Part shown: piece after piece, positions 8,686-16,216 of the stretch
How positions within the stretch are numbered: position 1 is the stretch's first letter
Layout: each line of letters starts with the position of its first letter
NCBI GenBank assembly: GCA_026415615.1
Contig: JAOAGT010000002.1
Coordinates: forward strand, 310,001 to 374,000
Direction: 5' to 3'
Length of the DNA: 64,000 nucleotides
Origin: Thermoleophilia bacterium
GTDB taxonomy: Bacteria; Actinomycetota; Thermoleophilia; RBG-16-64-13
Made by a program: the position numbers and the translations under genes
Notes under the pieces: generated by a model
The model's database searches: none
What the model saw: the letters and a program-made list of their open reading frames with translations, nothing else
Told to the model about the DNA's origin: nothing

Positions 8686-9966
8686 ATGATCGAACGCCAC
8701 GCCGAAATAGCGGGGAGTAGAGACCACTCTCTTAGTCGGCTTCGTCGTCGGCCGTGGTGGTCGTGGCTTGGCGTTGCTGGTATCACCGTCTTGGCTGCCG
8801 CCCTGTTCATCTGGTCGCTATCGCGCAACAGCATGGGCAACACCTATTATGCCGCGGCGGTCAGGAGTGCCACTCTTAGCTGGAAGGCTTGGTTTTTCGG
8901 TTGTTTTGATCCTAACTCGTTCATAACTGTAGACAAGCTTCCGGCCTCGCTATGGGTTCAGGGGCTCTTTGCCCGAGTGTTCGGATTTTCGAGTTGGAGC
9001 ATTCTCCTCCCGCAGGCTCTTAGCGGGGTTGCCTCCGTTCTCATCTTGCACCATCTGGTCAGAAGGTGGCAGGGAGAAATACCTGCGCTCGTTGCATCGG
9101 TCGTGTTTGCTCTTACGCCGGTGGCCGTGGCCGTCTTTCGCCTGAATCTTCCCGACGCCTTGCTTACGCTTCTTTTTCTGCTGGCGGCTTGGGCTTTGTG
9201 GGGGGCCCTGGAGGGCGGCTCGACTGCGAAGCTTGTGCTCTGCGGCGTAGCGTTGGGCTTTGCCTTCTTGACCAAGATGATGGAGGCTCTCCTTGTGGTG
9301 CCTAGCATTGTTCTTGTCTACTTGGTGTGTGGGCCAGGCCGGGTGGGCCGCAGGTTGTTGCAGCTGCTGGGTACCGCGGTGACTGCGTTAGTCACCGCAG
9401 GCTGGTATCTGGCTGTAGTTGAGCTTTGGCCGCAAGAAAGCCGGCCGCACACAGGAGGAAGCGCAGACGACACAATTTGGGGCCTCATTTTTAGTCGAAG
9501 CGGTGGCTACCTCGGGGCAGAAGGCCCTGTGCCCAACTTTGCGGGCGCTCCCGGTTGGTTGCGCTTGCTAAACCACCAGTTCGGAGGCCAGATTGGGTGG
9601 CTGGTTCCTCTTGCGCTGTTGGGACTTGTGGCTGGCTTGTGGTTGACGAGGAACCGTCCCCGCGTAGACCGGGAGAGGGCGGGCTTCCTGCTTTGGGGAT
9701 TATGGTTGGTAGTTGGTGGAGCACTCTTTAGTCTGGCTCGTGGGGTCGTGCATCCTTATTACGCCGTCGTGCTGGCTCCTGCTATGGCGGCGCTGGTAGG
9801 GGTGGTGGATGCGCTCTTTGGCGAATCGGCAAGGAGCAGCGCTGGCTGTCGTGGTTGTTGCCGGCAGGAGTGCTGGGTACGGGGTTCTTGGCTTGCGTCT
9901 TGCTCAATCGCACTCCGGGATATGCTCCCGGGCTTTCCACAACTGTCCTCGTCCTGGCTGCGGTAG
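8686..9966 (+). CDS. GT39/PMT-type membrane glycosyltransferase, N-terminal part (frameshifted)
   Basis: From ATG 8686 this frame encodes a polytopic ArnT/PMT-like glycosyltransferase: a first membrane helix, then MGNTYYAAAVRSA and FDPNSFITVDKLPASLWVQ (the acidic loop characteristic of YkcB-type GT39 proteins), followed by many hydrophobic helices. These enzymes use polyprenyl-phosphate sugars outside the membrane. Homology stops near AMAALVGVVDAL (about 9800-9815); the remaining residues to the stop at 9966 are cysteine- and arginine-rich and look out of frame. The true continuation lies in another frame (see the next entry). There is no Shine-Dalgarno; a TATACAAT at 8671-8678 could make the start nearly leaderless, but no convincing -35 box is seen. 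Confidence 0.8.
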   Translation: MIERHAEIAGSRDHSLSRLRRRPWWSWLGVAGITVLAAALFIWSLSRNSMGNTYYAAAVRSATLSWKAWFFGCFDPNSFITVDKLPASLWVQGLFARVFGFSSWSILLPQALSGVASVLILHHLVRRWQGEIPALVASVVFALTPVAVAVFRLNLPDALLTLLFLLAAWALWGALEGGSTAKLVLCGVALGFAFLTKMMEALLVVPSIVLVYLVCGPGRVGRRLLQLLGTAVTALVTAGWYLAVVELWPQESRPHTGGSADDTIWGLIFSRSGGYLGAEGPVPNFAGAPGWLRLLNHQFGGQIGWLVPLALLGLVAGLWLTRNRPRVDRERAGFLLWGLWLVVGGALFSLARGVVHPYYAVVLAPAMAALVGVVDALFGESARSSAGCRGCCRQECWVRGSWLASCSIALRDMLPGFPQLSSSWLR

Positions 9967-10607
9967 GGGCGGCCGGCTTGTTTGTTGTCTTAGTCAGCCG
10001 TCATGCTGGTCGCACGCTTTTGGCGGGCACTGCGCTTGTCGCGCTTCTCGGTGTGCTTGCTGGCCCCGCTGCTTACTCGGTTAGCACAGTGGGCCGCGGT
10101 CTTGACGGCGCCTTTGCTACGGCTGGGCCCGAGGAGGCCACCCAGTTTGCCTTCAACTATTCACCTGAGAAAGAAAGCTCGCCGACGTTGGGGGGGCCAG
10201 GCGAATTTCCAGGCCGTCAGGAATCGCCCTCCCATCCGCCTGAATTTGCTGAACATGTGGACAAGCGGCTGGTTGAGTTCTTACTGGCTAACAAGGGAGA
10301 GGCAGATTTCTTGGTGGCCACTCAGGGAGCTTTGGTGGCTGCCCCGTTCATCATTGCTACCGGTCAGCCAGTGTTGGTGCTGGGGGGCTATGATGGGTCG
10401 TATCCGGTTCCAAGCATGACTGAGTTTGAGCACTTGGTTCAGGCAAGAAAAGTGCGGTTTGTTTTACTTGGTGGTTTAGGAGCCTATACGGGTGGATTCG
10501 GTCAGGCTTTCTCCATTTCCTTGTGGGTCAAGAGCCACGGTAAGCATATTGAAACTCGGGACTATGGGGGCTACGCGTTCTGGTGCTCTTTGTACCAACT
10601 TTGGTAG
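9855..10607 (+). CDS. GT39-type glycosyltransferase, C-terminal part after frameshift
   Basis: This frame continues the upstream glycosyltransferase. Sensible protein already starts upstream of the TTG at 9855 (from about 9816: LWRIGKEQRWLSWLLPAGVL), so there is no independent start here. It supplies the last membrane helices (VLGTGFLACVLLN, LVLAAVGAAGLFVVLV, LLAGTALVALLGVLAG) and the soluble C-terminal region found in YkcB-like proteins, including FLVATQGALVAAPFIIATGQPVLVLGGYDG. The shift relative to the upstream part equals loss of one base, or gain of two, near 9799-9815. Either the gene is broken in this strain or the base sequence has an error; the coding quality of both halves favours a recent event. 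Confidence 0.75.
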   Translation: MLPAGVLGTGFLACVLLNRTPGYAPGLSTTVLVLAAVGAAGLFVVLVSRHAGRTLLAGTALVALLGVLAGPAAYSVSTVGRGLDGAFATAGPEEATQFAFNYSPEKESSPTLGGPGEFPGRQESPSHPPEFAEHVDKRLVEFLLANKGEADFLVATQGALVAAPFIIATGQPVLVLGGYDGSYPVPSMTEFEHLVQARKVRFVLLGGLGAYTGGFGQAFSISLWVKSHGKHIETRDYGGYAFWCSLYQLW

Positions 10608-10627
10608 CCTAGTGCCGCCTGGTCTGC

Positions 10628-10861
10628 TCACTCAACGAGTATTCCCACGACCGGAAAGCGCTCCAAGAACTCTTTGCCGTGAGGCGCCTGTGCGAGAGCT
10701 TGGGTTAGATCAGTTCCCGCCTCATGCATAGCCTGGTGCCGTCCTCTTTGCCATAAGAAACTTGACGAAACGTCGTAGATCTTACCTTCGTAAGCGACAT
10801 AGGCCGGAGCTCCACCCCGGCCGTTGTACTTGGCCAGTTCGGCCGGGGTGAGCTTCAGCAT
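10628..10861 (-). CDS. Cytochrome b5-like heme/steroid-binding domain protein
   Basis: 77 residues from ATG 10861; a GTG at 10891 would add ten residues. The protein matches the minimal cytochrome b5 fold of bacterial predicted heme/steroid-binding proteins: LTPAELAKYNGRGGAPAYVAYEGKIYDVSSS, then GRHQAMHEAGTDLTQALAQAPHG and FPVVGIL. His residues in RHQAMHEAG and APHG are candidate heme ligands. There is no signal peptide, so it is probably cytoplasmic. It lies about 100 bp downstream of the Dps-like gene on the same strand and converges with the glycosyltransferase. A role in electron transfer to or from the ferritin-like protein is possible but only inferred. Confidence 0.82.
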   Translation of the reverse strand: MLKLTPAELAKYNGRGGAPAYVAYEGKIYDVSSSFLWQRGRHQAMHEAGTDLTQALAQAPHGKEFLERFPVVGILVE

Positions 10862-10964
10862 GTCACTCTTTTCAGGCTCTTCCCACAACACCTATGGCAA
10901 CTCCAGCTAACGCGGGCGTGGAACTTGCCGTTGCCTCTCCCGCGCCAAAGAGAAGCTGCTCGGG

Positions 10965-11516
10965 CTACTTCAGGAACTTGGACACGAACGGGGAGGTCTC
11001 TCCGCGCCGCATGAAGTGGCCCGACGGTCCCTCGCCCAGGAACTCGGAGAACCACGACTCGTGTTCTATTTCTTCGTTCAGGATCGACAGGGAGAGATCA
11101 TAGGTCCGATGGTCCTTGCCCGCGGTCAGGTTGCAGATGTTCGTGTACCCACGGACGGCGCAGCGCTCTGCCTCCACGAGCACAGTTAGCATGGCTTTGA
11201 TGTCAGTTGGATCGGCGGGCAACTTTGCGGGTGGACAAGCAGAGATATCGTGGAACTCCTTCATGTCCTCCGGTAGCTTTCCTCCCAGCTCGTAGATACG
11301 GGGAACCAGTGCTTCAAAGTGATTTCTATCCTCGATGCGGGCAACTTCTGCGATCTCCTTAATGGTCTCGCCATCCAGTCCGATCAGATTGGCCCGGAGG
11401 ATCGTGTAATAGTAATAGGTGGTTAGTTCCGCTGCGGCGTTGCTGACCAGAAGCTCAAGCAGCTGGTCCACATTGATGCCGGCTCTCTCCACCATTTCCC
11501 GAGCTACTTTGGCCAT
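10965..11516 (-). CDS. Dps-like ferritin-family protein (DPSL/thioferritin type)
   Basis: 183 residues from ATG 11516, chosen because GAGGAGGAAGAA lies just upstream; the longer frame adds 34 unsupported residues. The four-helix ferritin pattern is clear: ELTTYYYYTILRANLIG, EVARIEDRNHFEALVPRIYELGG, AMLTVLVEAERCAVRGYTNIC and LSILNEEIEHESWFSEFLG, supplying Glu/His iron ligands. A cysteine in HDISACPP and another in EAERCAVRG are placed as in archaeal and bacterial Dps-like (DPSL) thioferritins, which have a cysteine pair near the ferroxidase centre. Such proteins form 12-subunit shells that use peroxide to oxidise iron and protect DNA. A cytochrome-b5-like gene follows. Confidence 0.88.
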   Translation of the reverse strand: MAKVAREMVERAGINVDQLLELLVSNAAAELTTYYYYTILRANLIGLDGETIKEIAEVARIEDRNHFEALVPRIYELGGKLPEDMKEFHDISACPPAKLPADPTDIKAMLTVLVEAERCAVRGYTNICNLTAGKDHRTYDLSLSILNEEIEHESWFSEFLGEGPSGHFMRRGETSPFVSKFLK

Positions 11517-11783
11517 TTCTTCCTCCTCTTGCTGTAAAAGTCTTGCGCTTGGCACTCCGCTGAGTCTGCAGCCCTTGGGCTCAAAATACCCTTCCAAAAA
11601 CGCCCAACAAACATGCAAGCGGGCCCGCTAACACGGCCCTGCCTCCGTTCGAACGCGAAAGGCGGCTTAACTATGACCTCACAGTTGCCGCTCAGGGTAC
11701 GTATGCGGTTTCGTTGCAGGTTTGCGGTCCAGTCATTCTGGCAATCATCTTGATGTCCAGCCCAAACCAAGGAAGGGGACTAA

Positions 11784-12251
11784 GTGTCAAAAACCAAGAA
11801 GAGGGGATCACGGGTCAGATGGGCCCTGATGGCTATGCTTGCTATTCAAGCCGCCGGTGCTATTGCCGGTGGCATAGGGCTGATTCAAGATCCGGTGAAC
11901 AATGTTGGAATGCCGCTCAGCCTGCTCGAAGGGAGTCCTTTCTCTGATTACCTGGTCCCCGGACTGATCTTGCTGATAGTTGTGGGCTTGCCTCCGGCCT
12001 GTGCGCTTTGCGGGGTAGCAAGAGGCCAGCGCTGGGGAGTCTGGCTGGCCGCAGTGGCCGGAGCAGCTTTGGTCATCTGGATAATTACCGAGGTGGTGCT
12101 TCTCGGTTACCTCCCGGGGACTGGCGTCGGGCTGCAGATAGCAATGGGAGTTCTTGGGCTGGCAATCTTTGCAACAGCGATCGCCCTTATGAGATCTTGG
12201 CGCGGAACCACTCCGCTGCCTGAGGGGCTGGACAAGGGAGTCGGGACCTAG
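11784..12251 (+). CDS. Four-helix integral membrane protein of unknown function
   Basis: 155 residues from GTG 11784 with GGAAGGGGA upstream. A short positively charged N-terminus (SKTKKRGSRVRW) precedes four hydrophobic stretches at about 13-35, 57-78, 86-108 and 118-138, separated by short loops, with an acidic/proline-rich tail. No catalytic motif is visible and I do not recognise the family; it is similar in style to small uncharacterised membrane proteins of Actinomycetota. The gene is divergent from the Dps-like gene across 267 bp. A weak GC-rich hairpin follows its stop (about 12267-12290). Confidence 0.7.
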   Translation: MSKTKKRGSRVRWALMAMLAIQAAGAIAGGIGLIQDPVNNVGMPLSLLEGSPFSDYLVPGLILLIVVGLPPACALCGVARGQRWGVWLAAVAGAALVIWIITEVVLLGYLPGTGVGLQIAMGVLGLAIFATAIALMRSWRGTTPLPEGLDKGVGT

Positions 12252-12445
12252 AGCTCAGCTTGCGGACAGCGCCCCACAGTTGTGGCGCCTTCTGCCCATG
12301 CGTGTGGCTCCTCTTGCTCGTTTCCGAAATCCTGCCTCCTCTTTGAGCCGGTGGCTTGGGCTCTCGAAGTGAGGGCTTCAGGGCTTGGCTTTGTCTCGAA
12401 CCGGGTAACTACAAAATACGCCCCACCGAAAGGAAGGAGAAGACC

Positions 12446-13165
12446 GTGTCAAGCAGGGCTGTGCGAGGTTGCCTCGCTTGCATGCTGGTCATGTTGGGTA
12501 TGGTGGGCTCTAGCGCTACTAGCTGTGGAGACGAGGACTTGTCCTGGGGAGATGCGGCCATGGGTTCTGGATCGGCTTCGCACACAAATCCGGCGGAGGT
12601 GGAGGCGACTGAGTTTAACGGCGTCAGGCTGACGCCGCTGAGGGAACAGGGTACTAACGCTCTAAAAGGCACGCAGGTTATCGACAAGGAATCCTACAGG
12701 CTTGTTGTTGACGGCCTGGTGGAGCACCCGCTGACTTTGTCCTATTCCGATCTTGAAGCCTACGAGCAGCATTCTTGGCTTATGGACATGAACTGCGTCG
12801 AAGGGTGGGGTTTCACGGCGAAATGGACGGGCCCTTCGCTATCGCAGATTCTTGCTGACGCTGGAGTGAAAGCGGAAGCGGTGATCGCAATATTTCACAC
12901 CGCGGATGTGCAAGAGGGATATACGTCTTTGACGCTGGACTACATTCGCGAGAACAGTATCCTGCTGGCGCTGAAAATTAACGATCTCACCCTGCCTGCG
13001 GAAAGAGGGTTCCCCTTCCAGGTGGTTGCCAAGCACAAGTATGGTTACAAGTGGGCCAAATGGGTGACACGTATAGAGCTGTCTGCCGATGCCGGCTTTC
13101 GCGGCTACTGGGAGCGGGCTGGGTACAACAACAATGCGGACGAGAACGGTCCTCCCTTTGAGTAG
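12446..13165 (+). CDS. Sulfite oxidase-fold molybdopterin-binding protein, exported
   Basis: 239 residues from GTG 12446, preceded by AAGGAAGGAGAAG. A signal sequence ends at SSATSC (a loose lipobox), so the protein is probably exported and perhaps lipid-anchored. The rest is the oxidoreductase molybdopterin-binding domain (sulfite oxidase/MsrP/YedY type): YRLVVDGLVEHPLTLSYSDL, the presumed Mo-ligand Cys in MDMNCVEGWGFTAKWTG, then GYTSLTLDYI, LPAERGFPFQVV and KYGYKWAKWV. It lacks the C-terminal dimerisation domain of eukaryotic sulfite oxidase. The partner and substrate are unknown; no heme-b membrane partner such as MsrQ is adjacent. Confidence 0.88.
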   Translation: MSSRAVRGCLACMLVMLGMVGSSATSCGDEDLSWGDAAMGSGSASHTNPAEVEATEFNGVRLTPLREQGTNALKGTQVIDKESYRLVVDGLVEHPLTLSYSDLEAYEQHSWLMDMNCVEGWGFTAKWTGPSLSQILADAGVKAEAVIAIFHTADVQEGYTSLTLDYIRENSILLALKINDLTLPAERGFPFQVVAKHKYGYKWAKWVTRIELSADAGFRGYWERAGYNNNADENGPPFE

Positions 13166-13190
13166 GGTGCGGCGGCCAAAGAGCGGTCCG

Positions 13191-13250
13191 TGGAGTCAAG
13201 CGCGAGCTGAGGATCGGTATGGAGTCAAGCGCGAGCTGAGGATCGGTATG
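13191..13250. repeat. 29-bp perfect tandem duplication
   Basis: The segment 13191-13219 repeats exactly at 13220-13248, and the period extends to 13250. The unit contains GGAGTCAAGCGCGAGCTGAG. It lies between the Mo-protein stop and the flavodoxin start, upstream of its Shine-Dalgarno. Together with the duplication at 6406-6451 it suggests slippage-type duplications in spacers. Confidence 0.92.
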
Positions 13251-13305
13251 AAGTGTGGAGAGGTCAGTGCTCGCCCACGGGCGTGCCAAAGAAAAGGAGA
13301 GGGTC

Positions 13306-13836
13306 ATGAAAGCCCCAGTGCTTGTGGCGTTTGCCACCAGATATGGGTCCACCCAAGAAGTTGCTCAGGCATTGGCTGCGGCGATACACGGGGAAGGGCT
13401 TGACGCGGAAGTAAGACAACTTAGGGAGGTTCAGTCGGTCGATAAATACGGCGGGGTCGTGATCGGCGCGCCTCTCCAGATGGGTCGTTGGCACAAGGAT
13501 GCGCTGAGGTTTGTAGACCGCCATCGCGATGGTCTATCTTCGCTCGCGGTGGCAGTGTTTGCTCTGGGTCCCACCACAGACGCAGAGAAAGACTGGAGCA
13601 TGGCACGCGCCCAACTGGATAAGGAGTTGGCCAGATTTCCATGGCTTAGACCCTTTAGCGTGAAAGTATTTGGTGGGCGCTTCGATCCCGCTCTTCTTCG
13701 CTTTCCTTTTACTCTCTTGCCCGGGATGAAGAAGCTGCCCGCTAGCGATGTTCGTGACTGGGCTGCTATTGGCGAGTGGGGCAGGGAGCTCTCGGCTCAG
13801 ATAGTTGTTCACACTCAAGACTTGTGGCAGCCATAG
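13306..13836 (+). CDS. Flavodoxin-domain protein, HemG-like
   Basis: 176 residues from ATG 13306, with AAAGGAGAGG upstream. The N-terminus VLVAFATRYGSTQEVAQALA is the FMN phosphate-binding loop of flavodoxins; VVIGAPLQMGRWHKDALRFVDRH and VAVFALGPTT form the other FMN-contacting loops. Size and layout match the protoporphyrinogen oxidase HemG/flavodoxin family (Flavodoxin_5), which oxidises protoporphyrinogen with quinone as acceptor. In organisms without other heme-synthesis genes nearby, such proteins may have other redox roles; no hem genes are in the window. The following gene starts 4 bp after the stop. Confidence 0.82.
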   Translation: MKAPVLVAFATRYGSTQEVAQALAAAIHGEGLDAEVRQLREVQSVDKYGGVVIGAPLQMGRWHKDALRFVDRHRDGLSSLAVAVFALGPTTDAEKDWSMARAQLDKELARFPWLRPFSVKVFGGRFDPALLRFPFTLLPGMKKLPASDVRDWAAIGEWGRELSAQIVVHTQDLWQP

Positions 13837-13839
13837 AAA

Positions 13840-14850
13840 GTGTGCAGCCTTTTCGAGGCTTACTTAGTAGTCGACTGGAGTGCATCTTCGCGTCCTAAAC
13901 GCGGGAAGGACAGCATCTGGTATTGCCTATTGGAGCGCGAAAGTCTTACAAAGAGAGAAACCGCGCCTTGTCTTGCTAACGCGCCCACGAGGCATAAAGC
14001 CATTGCAGAGATAGAGTCCTTGCTTGGGGAGCTTGTTGCGATGGGGCGCAGAGTGTTGGTTGGCTTTGACTTTCCGTTCGGGTATCCCTCCGGTCTTTGC
14101 CAGGCGCTCGGACTACCGGTGCAGCGGGAGCAGGCGTGGCGGGCCATATGGCGGGAGTGGGCGCGCCTGGTGGAGGACCACGAGGATAATTCGAACAATC
14201 GGTTTGCGGCGGCAGCCGCTCTTAACGAGCGGCTGCCGCCGCCTCCCGGCCCCTTTTGGGGTTATAGCGCGCCTGCTGCTGCGCTGGGTCTTCCTGCAAA
14301 GAAGCCTGCCTGGGGTAACCTACCCGAGCGGCGTCTAACCGAAATGCAGGTTCGAAGAACTCAACCGGTATGGAAACTTGCTGGGGTAGGGTCAGTGGGC
14401 AGCCAAGCCTTGCTCGGGATACCGCGGCTGGAGTACCTGTGCAGTCGTGGTGAGCTTGGGTCTGTGTCGCGCGTATGGCCTTTTGAATGGGGCTTGGAAA
14501 CGAAACAGGCTCTTGCACGTGGGAGCGTCTTGGTGCTTTACGCGGAAATCTATCCTTCGCTTCTGGATATGAGACGGTGCGGCTTGGCGGGGGGAACAAG
14601 AGAATCCACGGTTGTGAGTCACGTGGTTGCTCGTCGAGTTCGAACCGACGAGCGTTTTCATTTGCCGAGAGATGCAGAACAGGTCCAGGCCCTTGTTCAC
14701 CTATTTGCCGAAGCAGATAGGCGAGGTGATCTGGAGACGTGGTTGGACGCCCCTCTCCGCCTGCCGGAACCGGATCGTCGTGTGGTGATGGCGGAGGAAG
14801 GATGGATTCTGGGTGTGCCGGTGTGTGTTTTGGGAGGATGCAGTGAGTGA
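13840..14850 (+). CDS. Conserved protein with RNase H-like acidic motifs, function unknown
   Basis: 336 residues from GTG. Recognisable conserved blocks are VVDWSA near the N-terminus, RVLVGFDFPFGYPSGL (about 70-85), DNSNNRFAAAAALNERLPPPPGPFWG, PVWKLAGVGSVGSQALLG and YAEIYPSLL. Similar proteins in Proteobacteria are labelled molybdopterin-guanine dinucleotide synthesis proteins, a name with little support. The aspartates in the first two blocks suggest an RNase H-like or DUF429-type fold. It lies in a tight run after the Mo enzyme and flavodoxin, which loosely fits a cofactor-related role. The next gene starts inside its last codons. Confidence 0.6.
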   Translation: MCSLFEAYLVVDWSASSRPKRGKDSIWYCLLERESLTKRETAPCLANAPTRHKAIAEIESLLGELVAMGRRVLVGFDFPFGYPSGLCQALGLPVQREQAWRAIWREWARLVEDHEDNSNNRFAAAAALNERLPPPPGPFWGYSAPAAALGLPAKKPAWGNLPERRLTEMQVRRTQPVWKLAGVGSVGSQALLGIPRLEYLCSRGELGSVSRVWPFEWGLETKQALARGSVLVLYAEIYPSLLDMRRCGLAGGTRESTVVSHVVARRVRTDERFHLPRDAEQVQALVHLFAEADRRGDLETWLDAPLRLPEPDRRVVMAEEGWILGVPVCVLGGCSE

Positions 14851-15460
14851 GGACCTGATAAAGGACAAGCTTGAAATCCGCGAAGTAATCGAGAACTGGG
14901 TGATTTACCGAGACTCGGGCGACTGGGAGCGTTTTGCCAGTGTATGGCACCCTGACGCCTGGATGACAGCGACCTGGTTTCAGGGTCCGGCTACCGAGTT
15001 TATCCGCGCAAGTAAGAAAGCTTTTGATGAGGGAGTGCACATCCTTCATCAGCTTGGCGGATGCTCGTGCCAGATTGTCGGCAACAGAGCGATCTCTCAG
15101 ACCAAGATGGCAATTCTTCAGCGGGGGACTGTGGATGGCGTACTGTGTGACGTGACGTGTTGGGGTCGGTTCTACGATTTTCTTGAAAAGCGGGGAGGAC
15201 GCTGGGCGATTGTGCGGCGCCAACCTATCTACGAGAAGGACCGTCTCGACCTGGTGGATCCATCCGCCTCACTCGTGCTGGACGAGGGACTGTTAAACAG
15301 CTTCCCACAGGGATATCGACACCTTGCATACTTGCAAACCAAGCTGGGGTTCACAGTCAGACGTGATCTGCCGGAGCTGCGAGGTCCAGCGGTCAAGAAG
15401 CTCTACAACGAGGGCGCTGCGTGGCTCAACGGTTCCCCGCAGCCTGGGCAACCGCTGTGA
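14843..15460 (+). CDS. SnoaL/NTF2-like domain protein
   Basis: 205 residues from GTG 14843, preceded by TTGGGAGGATG and overlapping the previous stop by 8 bp. The N-terminal two thirds show the NTF2-like (SnoaL) cone: EIREVIENWVIYRDSGDWERFASVWHPDA, followed by strands with VHILHQLGG and VTCWGRFYDFLEKRGGRWAIVRRQPIYEKDR. Such domains bind or isomerise small polar molecules; an Asp and a His sit in the expected pocket region. The C-terminal 60 residues (FPQGYRHLAYLQTKLGF onward) are common in uncharacterised SnoaL_4-type proteins. Function not assignable. Confidence 0.75.
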   Translation: MSEDLIKDKLEIREVIENWVIYRDSGDWERFASVWHPDAWMTATWFQGPATEFIRASKKAFDEGVHILHQLGGCSCQIVGNRAISQTKMAILQRGTVDGVLCDVTCWGRFYDFLEKRGGRWAIVRRQPIYEKDRLDLVDPSASLVLDEGLLNSFPQGYRHLAYLQTKLGFTVRRDLPELRGPAVKKLYNEGAAWLNGSPQPGQPL

Positions 15461-15627
15461 GTGAAGAGCTTTGTTCGCATTCGGTTCTCTACAGATCAGC
15501 TGTCCCCAGTTGCCGCCCCTATCTGTCGGAGCCGCTGTTTAGGTCAAGGGGTGCTTGGGTACAAGTCAAACCGGCACCCGATGCGATGCTAATAGGCCGT
15601 TCGAATGCGCAAACTTGGGGGGACGGG

Positions 15628-16032
15628 ATGGCTAACGTAGCGGAAGTGGAAGGCATTGGCCCTGTCTATGCAGACAAACTGAAGGAAAAAGGTATCACGA
15701 CTACCGAGGCGCTACTTAAGGTGGGAGCCACCGCCAAAGGGCGTGCGGAACTGGCTGCCGCAACGGGTATCGACGAAAAACGCATATTGGAGTGGGTCAA
15801 CAGAGCTGACCTGATGCGGATCAAAGGGGTGGGTACCCAGTACTCGGATCTCCTTGAAGCGGCGGGGGTTGACAGCGTTGTTGAGCTTTCAAGAAGACGA
15901 GCCGACAACCTCACCAAGAAAATGGCGGAAGTGAACGAAGAGAAGAAGCTCGTGCGCAAACTTCCGGTGGAGTCGCAGGTAGCGGCGTGGATCGAGGAAG
16001 CCAAGACGTTGCCGAGGATGGTGAGCTACTGA
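15628..16032 (+). CDS. DUF4332 helix-hairpin-helix protein
   Basis: 134 residues from ATG 15628, with GGGGGGACGGG upstream; the frame stays open for 69 unsupported codons before it. Two helix-hairpin-helix units are visible: VEGIGPVYADKLKEKGITTTEALL and RIKGVGTQYSDLLEAAGVDSVVEL. The spacing and the C-terminal VAAWIEEAKTLPRMVSY match the DUF4332 family. The fold suggests binding to nucleic acid or protein, but no activity is known. A strong hairpin lies about 100 bp downstream. Confidence 0.8.
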   Translation: MANVAEVEGIGPVYADKLKEKGITTTEALLKVGATAKGRAELAAATGIDEKRILEWVNRADLMRIKGVGTQYSDLLEAAGVDSVVELSRRRADNLTKKMAEVNEEKKLVRKLPVESQVAAWIEEAKTLPRMVSY

Positions 16033-16131
16033 CGGATCCATCAGGGTAGCTGCCTTGATCCTGAACGTATGGGATGCGCCGCGGTCTTGGCGATCGTCGC
16101 TGACTTGAAGTAACCTTGCGTGACCGAGATG

Positions 16132-16179
16132 GTTGGCGCGCCCGGGGGGACTACTTCATAGGCCCCCGGGCGCGCCAAC
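16132..16179. terminator. Perfect 17-bp GC-rich inverted repeat
   Basis: Arms 16132-16148 and 16163-16179 are exactly complementary (GTTGGCGCGCCCGGGGG and its reverse complement) around a 14-nt loop. No T-run follows in either direction. It sits between the DUF4332 gene and the MFS gene, so an intrinsic-type or Rho-assisted terminator is the simplest reading; a protein-binding palindrome is the alternative. Confidence 0.55.
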
Positions 16180-16216
16180 TACGAAGACCGGCAATAACTG
16201 AAACAGCGAGCCTTTT

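Noticed and set aside
8010-8720. Long forward open frame of 236 codons
   Set aside because: It lies antisense to the methyltransferase with a low-complexity, arginine-rich product and no ribosome site; the minus-strand protein has a clear AdoMet motif.
12266-12290. Terminator after the 11784 membrane protein gene
   Set aside because: GCGCCCCAC/GTGGCGC pairing has a mismatch and no U-tract follows; too weak to annotate.
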